Shown piece after piece: positions 1 through 7,127 of a DNA stretch of 41,595 bases (position 1 is the first letter of the stretch; each line of letters starts with the position of its first letter). Origin of the DNA: a virus; the IMG/VR virus record IMGVR_UViG_3300045970_001354, positions 1 through 41,595 of that record; one strand, given 5' to 3'. The notes under the pieces were generated by a model. That model searched no databases and was not told where the DNA came from. It worked only from the letters and a program-made list of their open reading frames with translations. Made by a program: the position numbers and the translations under genes.

Positions 1-1368
1 ATGAGCATCGAAAGTCTCAAGCCCGCCTCGATCCGCTCCCGCCTGATTCTCTGGCTGGGTGTCGGTCTGCTTCTGATGTGCGCCGCTTTCCTGTGGTCGG
101 TCTATGACAAAACTCTGCACGAGGCCGCAGAATTGATCGACGGCGATCTGGTCAGTGTGACCCGACTCGGCATGCAAACGGTCGTCGATCAAGCGCAAGG
201 CGCGCCCCTGGCCAGCGACAGCCCCATAGGCAAGCACGATTACGAAACGCCGATGGTCTTGCAAGCGTGGAGTGCCGACGGAGCGTTGATGGTTCACATC
301 GGACCGCCGGCAGGGGGCGTTCCAGCGCCCAAGGCACCCGGATTCGCCGATTTCCGGATCAACGCCAAACAATGGCGCAGCTTTGCGGCATTTCGACCGA
401 AGGAGCAGCTTTGGATTCGCTCCATGGTGGCTGCTGATGCCCGCAATGCACTGGCGACCGATGTTGCCGAAAACATGCTCAAGCCAGGGCTGATTCTGAT
501 CCCGGTGATGCTGCTGTTCGTATGGGGACTGGTCACCTATGCACTGCGGCCGCTGGCAAGATTTTCCAGTGAGATAGAGCGACAGGACATCAACGCCCTG
601 TCGAGCTCCGCGCTCCGGACAGGCGTCACGGAAATGAAGCCGGTGGTGGACGCGATCAATTCTCTGGTTGGCCGCCTGCGCGATGTGAGGGAGCGAGAAC
701 TGTCGTTCGTGGCCGATGCCGCTCATGAGCTTCGCACGCCGTTAGCCGGCATCAAGCTTCATGCCGAAGTTGCGCTGACGGAATCCGATCCTGAACGCTT
801 GCGTGCGGCACTGGTGCATATCGAGATGGGCAGCAAACACGCGGCCGACCTGGTCAATCAACTGCTTGGCCTGGCAAAATTCGACGCGGTCCAGCAACTT
901 GATTTCAAACCATTGGCGGTGGCCGATGTCGTGCGCCGCGTATTCTCGACCCTTCTGCCGCTGGCCGACGACCGTGGTGTGAATCTGGTCGCCGACGGAA
1001 ATATCGAGCTTTCCGCAAGCGGCGACGAGAGCGCTCTGGAAATCATGTTGCGCAATCTGGTGGCGAATGCGATCAATCATTCACCCGTTGGCGGCCGCGT
1101 GACGGTAACGGTAGCGCAGCAAGATAATCGCAACGACCAGCTTATTCTGTCCGTCGCGGACGAAGGCTGCGGCATCGACGAAGCGGATCGCACAAGAATC
1201 TTTGAGCGTTTCTCGCGCTTGCCGGGAACCCAAACGCCGGGTTCCGGACTCGGTCTGGCCATCGTTAGTCGCATCGTCGGCCTGCACGAAGGGACGATTC
1301 GCGTGGAGAGCAGCGTAAACGGCGGCGCGCTTTTTATTGTGACATTACGAGTGGTTCAGTCTTCATAA
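1..1368 (+). CDS. Two-component sensor histidine kinase (QseC/TctE-like)
   Basis: Inner-membrane sensor kinase of 455 residues, host gene outside the prophage. Membrane segments lie near residues 15-34 and 162-182 and enclose a periplasmic sensor region of about 125 residues. A HAMP-like linker follows. The H-box has phospho-acceptor His242 in DAAHELRTPL. The catalytic domain shows the N-box (N356, N359), G1 box DEGCG (387-391) and G2 box GSGLGL (414-419), so it should autophosphorylate and pass phosphate to a response regulator, which would lie upstream outside the window. The signal sensed cannot be told. The gene is intact and ends 25 bp before the putative prophage target duplication, so the phage inserted just downstream without breaking it. 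Confidence 0.93.
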   Translation: MSIESLKPASIRSRLILWLGVGLLLMCAAFLWSVYDKTLHEAAELIDGDLVSVTRLGMQTVVDQAQGAPLASDSPIGKHDYETPMVLQAWSADGALMVHIGPPAGGVPAPKAPGFADFRINAKQWRSFAAFRPKEQLWIRSMVAADARNALATDVAENMLKPGLILIPVMLLFVWGLVTYALRPLARFSSEIERQDINALSSSALRTGVTEMKPVVDAINSLVGRLRDVRERELSFVADAAHELRTPLAGIKLHAEVALTESDPERLRAALVHIEMGSKHAADLVNQLLGLAKFDAVQQLDFKPLAVADVVRRVFSTLLPLADDRGVNLVADGNIELSASGDESALEIMLRNLVANAINHSPVGGRVTVTVAQQDNRNDQLILSVADEGCGIDEADRTRIFERFSRLPGTQTPGSGLGLAIVSRIVGLHEGTIRVESSVNGGALFIVTLRVVQSS

Positions 1369-1392
1369 ACCCGTTATTGAACAATGCTCCTC

Positions 1393-1397
1393 ATAAA
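1393..1397. repeat. Putative 5-bp target-site duplication, left copy (ATAAA)
   Basis: ATAAA lies directly before TGTAACGG, and the same pentamer follows CA at 40770-40771 on the other side. Mu-type transposition duplicates 5 bp of target. A chance match of 5 bp next to a CA somewhere in the right flank is not negligible, so this is supporting rather than conclusive. Confidence 0.5.
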
Positions 1398-1460
1398 TGT
1401 AACGGCGCGTTTGCTTGCGCACCGATTTGCGCACGATTCCGCACCGACAAAAGCCCCAAT
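1398..1460 (-). repeat. Phage right end (attR) with three transposase-site-like repeats
   Basis: The end reads TGTAACGGCGCG, close in layout to the Mu right end (TGAAGCGGCGCACG). Three degenerate direct repeats follow in tandem: TTGCGCACCGAT (1415-1426 region), TTGCGCACGAT (1427-1437) and TCCGCACCGAC (1438-1447). Mu ends carry several MuA-binding sites, so these are good candidates for this phage's transposase sites. No gene occupies 1398-1504. The position of the end is inferred from the TG start and the flanking ATAAA. Confidence 0.5.
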
Positions 1461-1504
1461 CCAGGCGATTTAACGGCATTGCAACCCACCTGCTCGTCGG
1501 CGCT

Positions 1505-2299
1505 TCAGAACAAGCCACCCATCGCTGCCGTATCCCAGTTCGTAATCACCAGTTCCTTGCTGGTCTGAGGTGCACCGTGCGCGCTCCCGATCGAGTATTT
1601 GATGTCTAATCCCAGCATATCAAAGCCGTTAAACACCCGTCGAATGTCCGGATGATCGTTGATGCTCACCATCACTTTACCCTTGCATGTACGCATCACA
1701 TCGGCCATCTGCTCATACTGTTCAAAGCCGAACTCCACACCATAACCCTCTGTCTGCCAATATGGTGGGTCCAGGTAAAAGAACGAATAGGGCCGATCGT
1801 AGCGCTTCATGCAGTCTTGCCAGGCAAGATTCTCGACGTATGTACCGCCCATCCGCAGACAGGCCGCGCTCAGACTTTCCTCGATTCGGCATAAGTTGAT
1901 CGCCGGACCGGTGGTCGCCGTGCCGAACGTCTGGCCTGTGACCTTCCCGGAGAACGCATGCTGTTGCAGGTAAAAGAACCTTGCCGTTCGTTGGATATCG
2001 GTCAAGGTTTCCGGCCTTGCCATCTGCTGCCATTTGAATATCTGGCGGCTGCTAATCGCCCATTTGAACTGGTGCACGAACTCTTCCATATGATGCTGGA
2101 CCACTCGGTACAAGTTGACCAGCTCACCATTGATATCGTTGATGACCTCAGTTTGTGCGGGCACAGGCCGCAGGAAATACAGCGCCGCGCCGCCGCAAAA
2201 CACCTCTACATAGCACTCGTGCGGGGGAAACAGCGGGATAAGCTTGTCGGCCAGTCGCCTCTTGCCGCCCAGCCACGGAATGATAGGACTCGAATCCAT
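1505..2299 (-). CDS. DNA adenine methylase, Dam/D12 class
   Basis: N6-adenine methyltransferase of 264 residues using S-adenosylmethionine. Motif I appears as PWLGGKR (8-14), an FxGxG-type SAM-binding loop, and motif IV as DPPY (177-180), the catalytic signature of the D12 class. VEVFCGGAAL (31-40) is the conserved acidic segment after motif I. Length is normal for phage Dam enzymes. It has its own Shine-Dalgarno (AAGGAA) before the ATG. It is the last gene before the phage right end, the position of the DNA-modification gene mom in Mu, so a role in protecting phage DNA from host restriction is a reasonable inference. The recognition sequence cannot be told from sequence alone. Confidence 0.9.
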   Translation of the reverse strand: MDSSPIIPWLGGKRRLADKLIPLFPPHECYVEVFCGGAALYFLRPVPAQTEVINDINGELVNLYRVVQHHMEEFVHQFKWAISSRQIFKWQQMARPETLTDIQRTARFFYLQQHAFSGKVTGQTFGTATTGPAINLCRIEESLSAACLRMGGTYVENLAWQDCMKRYDRPYSFFYLDPPYWQTEGYGVEFGFEQYEQMADVMRTCKGKVMVSINDHPDIRRVFNGFDMLGLDIKYSIGSAHGAPQTSKELVITNWDTAAMGGLF

Positions 2300-2390
2300 T
2301 TAATTCCTTGCCAAAATATGCTAGGCTTCGGGCGCCCTCGAGGGTGGCGCGGCCTTGGCCAAGCTGGCAGGTAGGTCTGCTGGTGCGGGG

Positions 2391-2419
2391 CATGCCGGGT
2401 GTTAGTCGCACCCGGCATG
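2391..2419 (-). terminator. Strong stem-loop after the peptidase-like gene
   Basis: Perfect 11-bp inverted repeat CATGCCGGGTG / CACCCGGCATG with a 7-nt loop, 21 bp past the stop codon of the upstream minus-strand gene and 92 bp before the methylase start. The position suits a transcription terminator, but no T-run follows on the minus strand, so it may be an RNA-stabilising hairpin or a protein site. Confidence 0.5.
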
Positions 2420-2439
2420 TCGCCGCGTTCTTTACTCAG

Positions 2440-2904
2440 TTATTTGCGCAGCGTCCAGAAGTCGTCAGATAACGTCCTGCTCGCCAGATACGGGAATGGA
2501 ATGGTGAATCTCCCCGCCCGTCCCCAGCCAGACCACCAGGAGTTTTGAACCAGGAAGCGCGCGGCGGACTGGTCGTACCCGACAGCCATCACAGCATGGC
2601 CGCCAAGCGGCTTTTCTGTTTTCGCTGGCATGTTGAGTATCCCGGTCTTGGCCACATCAGCGCTTTCAAACGCATCGTATACAGTGAAGCCGAACACGAA
2701 CGGGAACCCCGCCGCCAAGCATTGCAGCATGTCATTGATCGATTGCAGGCGCTGATACGACGATATGGTCGCTGGCAACGCATCTGCGTAGCACTTGGCC
2801 GTAAGATCAACCTTGGTCGGGATCGCCACCGGCGCCGCCACGTACAAGTGATCACGATGGTCGGGAAGGTCCGGACGCCACGTGTAATTGCGCTTCTGCT
2901 TCAT
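2440..2904 (-). pseudogene. C1A (papain-like) peptidase with internal deletion, catalytic Cys lost
   Basis: The 154-residue product begins like bacterial C1A peptidases (YTWRPDLPDHRDHLY, then KVDL at 31-34) and then jumps directly to the C-terminal half. There the catalytic His (H103 in GGHAVMAVGYD) and Asn (N121 in VQNSWW) are present. From knowledge of the family, about 100 residues between these parts should carry the oxyanion Gln and nucleophile Cys (GxCxxN/W block); they are absent, with the reading frame kept. It is probably inactive as a protease. A good ribosome site (GGGAGG) precedes the ATG, so it may still be made. It sits between a decayed GH19 gene and the methylase. Confidence 0.7.
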
Positions 2905-2972
2905 AGTGAACCTCCCAAAGTTGCAGCGATTGGTAAAAACTGGAATGCAGCCGCTAGCAGTGCAGCAGACAT
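2901..2972 (-). other. Small open frame (23 codons) overlapping the peptidase start
   Basis: Reads MSAALLAAAFQFLPIAATLG and ends in TGA that overlaps the next ATG (ATGA), which looks like translational coupling. It is hydrophobic. Directly upstream it continues in frame as AAT GGG, which lines up with the broken GH19 fragment if one base is removed. So it may be the remaining tail of that gene rather than a gene of its own. Confidence 0.3.
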
Positions 2973-2976
2973 CCCA

Positions 2977-3051
2977 TTAAAGCGGATCAATGAATGTCTC
3001 TGCCCTGCCACCGGCCAAAGGAAATATCTTTTGAAGTTGCTCTAGTGTCAC
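2977..3051 (-). pseudogene. N-terminal remnant of a GH19-type endolysin
   Basis: A GTG-started frame of 24 residues reads VTLEQLQKIFPLAGG...TFIDPL and stops at TAA. TxEQLQxIxPLAGxR...F.xPLN is the usual N-terminus of phage GH19 chitinase-like endolysins; the next residue, Asn of PLN, appears if one T is removed. The rest of the domain (catalytic Glu region) is missing. With the truncated peptidase next to it, this marks a decayed spot. A complete endolysin is present elsewhere (28744-29415). Too short for certainty. Confidence 0.45.
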
Positions 3052-3052
3052 T

Positions 3053-3274
3053 TCATATCTCGATCAATTCGATTGCCAGTATTGGCGCAATACCTTCGAT
3101 GACACCGTCACGCACAAATACCTTCTGGCCTACTGTTGCTTCGCCGCGCGCCAGTACGGATCCGCCAGTCGGAAGCAAAACATGGCAGCCGCCCGAAACA
3201 GAAGATGTGACTGTCCCGATCAGCAGAGGTGAATCGGGAATCAAATCGCGGAATATCTTGTATATATTAGCCAT
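3053..3274 (-). CDS. Small conserved tail-tip-region protein, function unknown
   Basis: 73 residues beginning MANIYKIFRDLIPDSPLLIG. I chose the ATG at 3272-3274 over an upstream one because it gives an 8-bp overlap (ATGGCTAA) with the preceding gene's stop, as in neighbouring coupled genes. The sequence is rich in beta-forming residues and glycine (TVTSSVSGGCHVLLPTGG) and ends in an acidic hydrophobic tail, which would fit a small barrel-like virion or assembly protein. No motif is recognised. Its place directly after the tail-hub-like gene suggests a tail-tip role. Confidence 0.7.
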   Translation of the reverse strand: MANIYKIFRDLIPDSPLLIGTVTSSVSGGCHVLLPTGGSVLARGEATVGQKVFVRDGVIEGIAPILAIELIEI

Positions 3275-5147
3275 ACGTTTCCAGTTCGATCGTTTGCCGA
3301 ATGGACGGCATGACAGCATTAGCCGAAACACCCTTGACTAATCCTATGCGCGCATTCCCACCATCGACGTAACGCAGCACCGTGCCAGGCTCGATAATCC
3401 CAGTCTCGGACAGCACTGGAAGGCCGAGTGTATACATCGTCTGTCGGCCTGTTGCAGAAAGCACCTGAATCCCGCGCTGGCGCCCAGCATCTGCATGGGT
3501 AATCAGCGAGTCGATGATCATCTGCGACTGAACATCGCCAGCGGTACCTGCGCGCTTGACGCCGCACAGCACGCCGCCGGTGGTTGACCCACTGATATAG
3601 ACACCGTTGTATGCCGGCAGATCGGCCCAGGTAATGCCCTCTTGCGTGATGGCAGAAGACGGCAATTCAATGTCCGGCGTAAGCGAAGTCCAGTCCCATG
3701 GCGCGGCTGGATAGCGCGGCCTCACGCGCAACGTCTGAGTAACCGGGTCTGGCTGGATGAATGCGCCGGCGGCTGCCGCAATGGCATTGACGGCGCTGAT
3801 GTGCGTCCCCTGGTGCGTCCAGGCGCCCGCAGGGACTAGCCAGTCGGTAATTCTCCAATCAATATCCCAGCCAATCGAAACGCCGCTTTCGGTAAGCGCG
3901 TCATTCATCAGTTGCTGCGCCGTGCGCTCGCCAGTGTTGGTGAAAGTGAGAATTCGGCAGTAAGGATCGGATAGGCGCGCAGATTTACCCCGGCCTGTAA
4001 CGTTGATCTTGCCTGTCGGGAATTGCCGATCGCGCGTGATGTTTTCGGCGAGCAAACGATATGACGCGCCGTTGATCGTCGCTTCAAGTTCCACCGGCTC
4101 TCCCGGCCCGCCCGGCATCAAGTTTGAAAGACATGAAGCGTGAAGCGACGCGTTAAACGACCATACCCACGAATCCATATCGATCGACAGAGCGAGGGAG
4201 AATGTCGTAAGTTCTATGTCGCCGTCTACCCGGTGCAGTTGTACGCTGTTTATCACGATGTAAGTCCTCTTGACCGGAACAAGCGCCACAGGAGGTCTTT
4301 CCCGCAATGCCTCGCAACGGAATACGATGTTTTGTGTTCTTGTAAGCGCCTCAACGAAGCGCAGATCAACATGGCCGGCTGCCGGAGGCGTATAGCACCG
4401 GCTCGACGGTGGCGCAACGTATGAGGTCCCGTAGAACCCGGGCGGCAGATGCCTGGCGTCCTGCCAGTACGTTTTGCGCTGGGATGCAATGCGTGTCGCT
4501 TTCGCGCTGGACGATCTGCGCTGAATCTCCGCGCGCCGGCAGAGTTGCCATGGGTTACCGCGTTTCGGGCGCTGCGTTCGGTCTCTATCCTGCCAATCAT
4601 TACCCCTGATGGTGTTCAATCGCTTGGCATCTTGATGGCGCTCCGAGCGGTCAAGATGGACGCCTGCCATATCCTGGTACCGGTTTGACAGATCGCTTTC
4701 AGCTCGATTGCCATCCTTCCAGTCTGCCGCGTGCAGCGGCATCTTTGCGGTCGACGACTGTATTGTTTGCCGATACAAATTTGTCAGTTTGCTTGCGTCC
4801 TGATGTGGTTGCCTGGTAACAGCATGCGTCTTCGCGCCGTCCTGCATCGCATCCAGTGTGATTGCCGGAAGGGCGGCGCCGTCCTGCCAAACTTCTGATG
4901 CCCTGCCGTTCGGACCGCGATAGACTGAGTTGTCATAACTCATCGCCGATACCATCGTCGGTCGCGACCGGGTGGCGCTAACTTCAACACTGCGCGGCTT
5001 CGTGAGTTGGATAACGAGCGTCGGCCGCCGTCGTGTAGCTACGATGCCAAGGTAAGATTCTCCAACGACACTAACCGGCGCGCCGAACCTCAGGTCGACA
5101 GGATGACTCGTGTCAAGTGGTATGCCGAACCGCAGAGTCACCGCCAT
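3267..5147 (-). CDS. Large tail-tip/hub-like protein with 14-residue tandem repeats
   Basis: 626 residues. The N-terminal 70 residues are beta-rich with two related RRRPTLV / RSRPTMV segments. Residues 87-241 form a regular 14-residue repeat headed by an aromatic or His residue plus QD (WQDG 87, MQDG 101, HQDA 115, WKDG 143, YQDM 157, HQDA 171, WQDR 185, WQDA 228). Residues about 290-626 look like a tail hub of the kind found in non-contractile transposable phages (ENITRDR..., GTHISAVNAIAAAAGAFIQPDP, LRVRPRYPAAPWDW). It lies in a tightly packed tail-tip operon after the tape measure. Assignment as hub is inference from position and general resemblance. Confidence 0.7.
   Translation of the reverse strand: MAVTLRFGIPLDTSHPVDLRFGAPVSVVGESYLGIVATRRRPTLVIQLTKPRSVEVSATRSRPTMVSAMSYDNSVYRGPNGRASEVWQDGAALPAITLDAMQDGAKTHAVTRQPHQDASKLTNLYRQTIQSSTAKMPLHAADWKDGNRAESDLSNRYQDMAGVHLDRSERHQDAKRLNTIRGNDWQDRDRTQRPKRGNPWQLCRRAEIQRRSSSAKATRIASQRKTYWQDARHLPPGFYGTSYVAPPSSRCYTPPAAGHVDLRFVEALTRTQNIVFRCEALRERPPVALVPVKRTYIVINSVQLHRVDGDIELTTFSLALSIDMDSWVWSFNASLHASCLSNLMPGGPGEPVELEATINGASYRLLAENITRDRQFPTGKINVTGRGKSARLSDPYCRILTFTNTGERTAQQLMNDALTESGVSIGWDIDWRITDWLVPAGAWTHQGTHISAVNAIAAAAGAFIQPDPVTQTLRVRPRYPAAPWDWTSLTPDIELPSSAITQEGITWADLPAYNGVYISGSTTGGVLCGVKRAGTAGDVQSQMIIDSLITHADAGRQRGIQVLSATGRQTMYTLGLPVLSETGIIEPGTVLRYVDGGNARIGLVKGVSANAVMPSIRQTIELETYG
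4425..4889 (-). repeat. Coding tandem repeat: eleven 42-bp units, [W/H/Y/M]QD[G/A]
   Basis: Residues 87-241 of the tail protein divide into eleven units starting at 87, 101, 115, 129, 143, 157, 171, 185, 200, 214 and 228. Spacing is exactly 14 residues except one unit of 15. Seven units begin with an aromatic/His/Met residue followed by Q/K-D. Units are degenerate at DNA level, so the repeat is old and kept by selection on protein structure. Confidence 0.8.
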
Positions 5148-5151
5148 GGCT

Positions 5152-5580
5152 TTAGCCGCCTTCTGCCAGAGTGGCAGACACTAAGGTAATGAACGACCCG
5201 ACGTAGACCTGATCTTCATCAATGACGAAGATGGCATCGGCAATATGTCCGACATCGATATCATCTGATCGGCGCGCGTCGCCGTCGATTATCCAGTTGC
5301 CGTCCCCGTCGCATAGGCGGCCCCATACCACGACACCGGCAGCAACCGCTTGCACGGGAGCATCGGCGGTAAAGTGCAGGCCTGTCGCGTCGACCGTGCC
5401 GCATGGGTCGCTGAGAATAACGGTTGCCAACAACGTGCCTGCAGGTACATCGCCACCGGACGCAGGGCGAGGTGTCGTGTAGAGCAGGATCTTACCTGGC
5501 GTTGCGGCGAGGTCAACCAGTGTTTTCATCGCAGTCGAGTACGCGATCTTCGCAGAGTCTGATATTACAAGCTGTGTCAC
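5152..5580 (-). CDS. Tail-tip operon protein, function unknown
   Basis: 142 residues starting at GTG (5578-5580), chosen because it overlaps the upstream stop as GTGA; the longer frame upstream only shadows the previous gene. The product starts VTQLVISDSAKIAYSTAMKT and holds a beta-rich middle (GKILLYTTPRPASGGDVPAGTL; GTVDATGLHF; VVVWGRLCDGDG). It lies between a small Cna-like protein and the hub-like protein. The family is not recognised; a virion-associated role is inferred from position. Confidence 0.75.
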   Translation of the reverse strand: MTQLVISDSAKIAYSTAMKTLVDLAATPGKILLYTTPRPASGGDVPAGTLLATVILSDPCGTVDATGLHFTADAPVQAVAAGVVVWGRLCDGDGNWIIDGDARRSDDIDVGHIADAIFVIDEDQVYVGSFITLVSATLAEGG

Positions 5581-5939
5581 ATCGCCTCCGGCGTGATCGC
5601 GTCTTTCACAACCGCGTTGTAATTCGCTAGGTGATCGAACGACACCACGTAATAAAGCTGAGAGGCGATGTCTGAAAACGAGTAGGTTCCATCGGCTGCG
5701 CTCCAAGTTTGTCGAATCATCATGCCGTCGATTTTTCGATGCAGGCGTACTTTGCGAACTACAGGAACATCAATAGGCGTCGCCGCCTCTCTCACCGTTC
5801 CGAGTATCTTGTATCGTCCGCCGTGATAGGTATCTACGGCAAGACTCGACGGAAAAATGGAATGATTTGTCCTATCTGCTAGTCCGCATTGAATGATTGC
5901 TATAGCAGGGGAAAGGAATGTCGAGGATGTCCAGGCCAT
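5577..5939 (-). CDS. Small tail protein with Cna-B/carboxypeptidase-regulatory-like fold
   Basis: 120 residues; ATG preceded by GGAGAT. Residues about 45-115 (GTVREAATPIDVPVVRKVRL...TWSAADGTYSFSDIA...YYVVSFD) show the pattern of bacterial Ig-like or carboxypeptidase-regulatory-like domains: a G-V/T-V opening strand, then a T-x-S-x-x-D-G-x-Y-x-F turn. Such domains are common decorations on phage tail tips and help surface adhesion. The fold call rests on pattern recognition alone. Coupled by GTGA overlap to the next gene. Confidence 0.7.
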   Translation of the reverse strand: MAWTSSTFLSPAIAIIQCGLADRTNHSIFPSSLAVDTYHGGRYKILGTVREAATPIDVPVVRKVRLHRKIDGMMIRQTWSAADGTYSFSDIASQLYYVVSFDHLANYNAVVKDAITPEAM

Positions 5940-5942
5940 GAC

Positions 5943-7115
5943 TTATCTCCACGGGCCTGTAATGTCGATGAAATAGGTAGAATAAACTGAATACGTTGCA
6001 TTATTACTCAAGAATGCTTTAAGCTTCTTTCCAGATAACCCGGTGACAGTAGAAACTGAATCTCCCGTGTTGAATGATGTTATGGCTACATTCTGAGGAC
6101 ATGCATAGAAACCCGGCGTAACTCCCCTAAAGTTAAAAGAGACATGCTCAGATATATACATCGGCACAACGTACAGTCCTCCATCGCCTGGATTTGGGAA
6201 TGGCATTCCTAATGTTAGTTGCCCAGAGTACGAATCAGTTCCAATTGAAATGCATGGAAATAGTTTTCGCATTTGTTGCGATGTACCAATTCCCGTGTAG
6301 CTCCTTGGGCAATATAAATCTGTTGCTGAAGCGGTGCTGTAGTAAAAACAATTTGATGTTGTTGCAGGAGTAGATGTTGAATCTCCAGCTATACCAAATA
6401 AACAACATGAGTACGCATCACTCGTCTTAGTCGGAATCATATCTCCGAAGCAAGTAAGCTCGCTATGCGTGCTATATGTTGCGTGATAGTATCTAATGAA
6501 ATAAAACATCCTGCCATCAGATAAGATATACCACGATCTTGCAGCCGATGTAGCAGTGCTGCTCTTAGTCCACCACGTGCCACCAGTCCTCTGCGTTGCA
6601 GTCGGAAATACGCCTGTACCTGTGTTGACATCGCTCATCGTCTCATAACCAACTACTCGCGTTGTTTGCGCCGCCGTATCGTCAACTCTGAGCAAGCATC
6701 CTGTCGCTGTTACATCGGTCGGCTTATACGCTGCGAGATTCGTCCCTGAATAAGTCTTTGCCCACCCTGCCGGCGCAAGTTTTAGCGTGATCGTGCCGGT
6801 GGCGGTTCCATCCGCAATACCAGTCGTGGCAAACGAAACGCTGTTTGCGGTAGTCGCAGTCACCTTATGCTCACCGTTCAATCCGGATGGCGTTGCGCCA
6901 GCCACCAGTACGACTGCGCCAACATCGTAGGTGCATCCTGTCGACTTGGTGGCCACCGCTACGTTGGATGTCACGACTAGACTATCCAGCGTGATCAGCC
7001 CCCATCCGTTGACCAGACACGCATCGAGGACCGCAATCATAGTGCCGACTTGCCCACTCAGTACCGGCGCGCCAACCATCCCTGAATGAAAATATTTTAC
7101 TGTTGTATCGCTCAC
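5943..7115 (-). CDS. Tail-tip/receptor-binding candidate protein
   Basis: 390 residues with a GTG start preceded by AAGGAA. The N-terminus (KYFHSGMVGAPVLSGQVG) reads like the conserved virion-attachment part of tail-tip proteins in transposable siphophages. The first third is GC-rich with repeated V-T-A-T segments. From about residue 150 on, the DNA becomes visibly AT-rich, with codons unlike its neighbours and unusually many Cys, Tyr, Ser and Thr. That mosaic pattern is typical of a swapped receptor-binding domain. The host-recognition role is inference. Confidence 0.65.
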   Translation of the reverse strand: MSDTTVKYFHSGMVGAPVLSGQVGTMIAVLDACLVNGWGLITLDSLVVTSNVAVATKSTGCTYDVGAVVLVAGATPSGLNGEHKVTATTANSVSFATTGIADGTATGTITLKLAPAGWAKTYSGTNLAAYKPTDVTATGCLLRVDDTAAQTTRVVGYETMSDVNTGTGVFPTATQRTGGTWWTKSSTATSAARSWYILSDGRMFYFIRYYHATYSTHSELTCFGDMIPTKTSDAYSCCLFGIAGDSTSTPATTSNCFYYSTASATDLYCPRSYTGIGTSQQMRKLFPCISIGTDSYSGQLTLGMPFPNPGDGGLYVVPMYISEHVSFNFRGVTPGFYACPQNVAITSFNTGDSVSTVTGLSGKKLKAFLSNNATYSVYSTYFIDITGPWR

Positions 7116-7127
7116 TTTTTATTCCTT

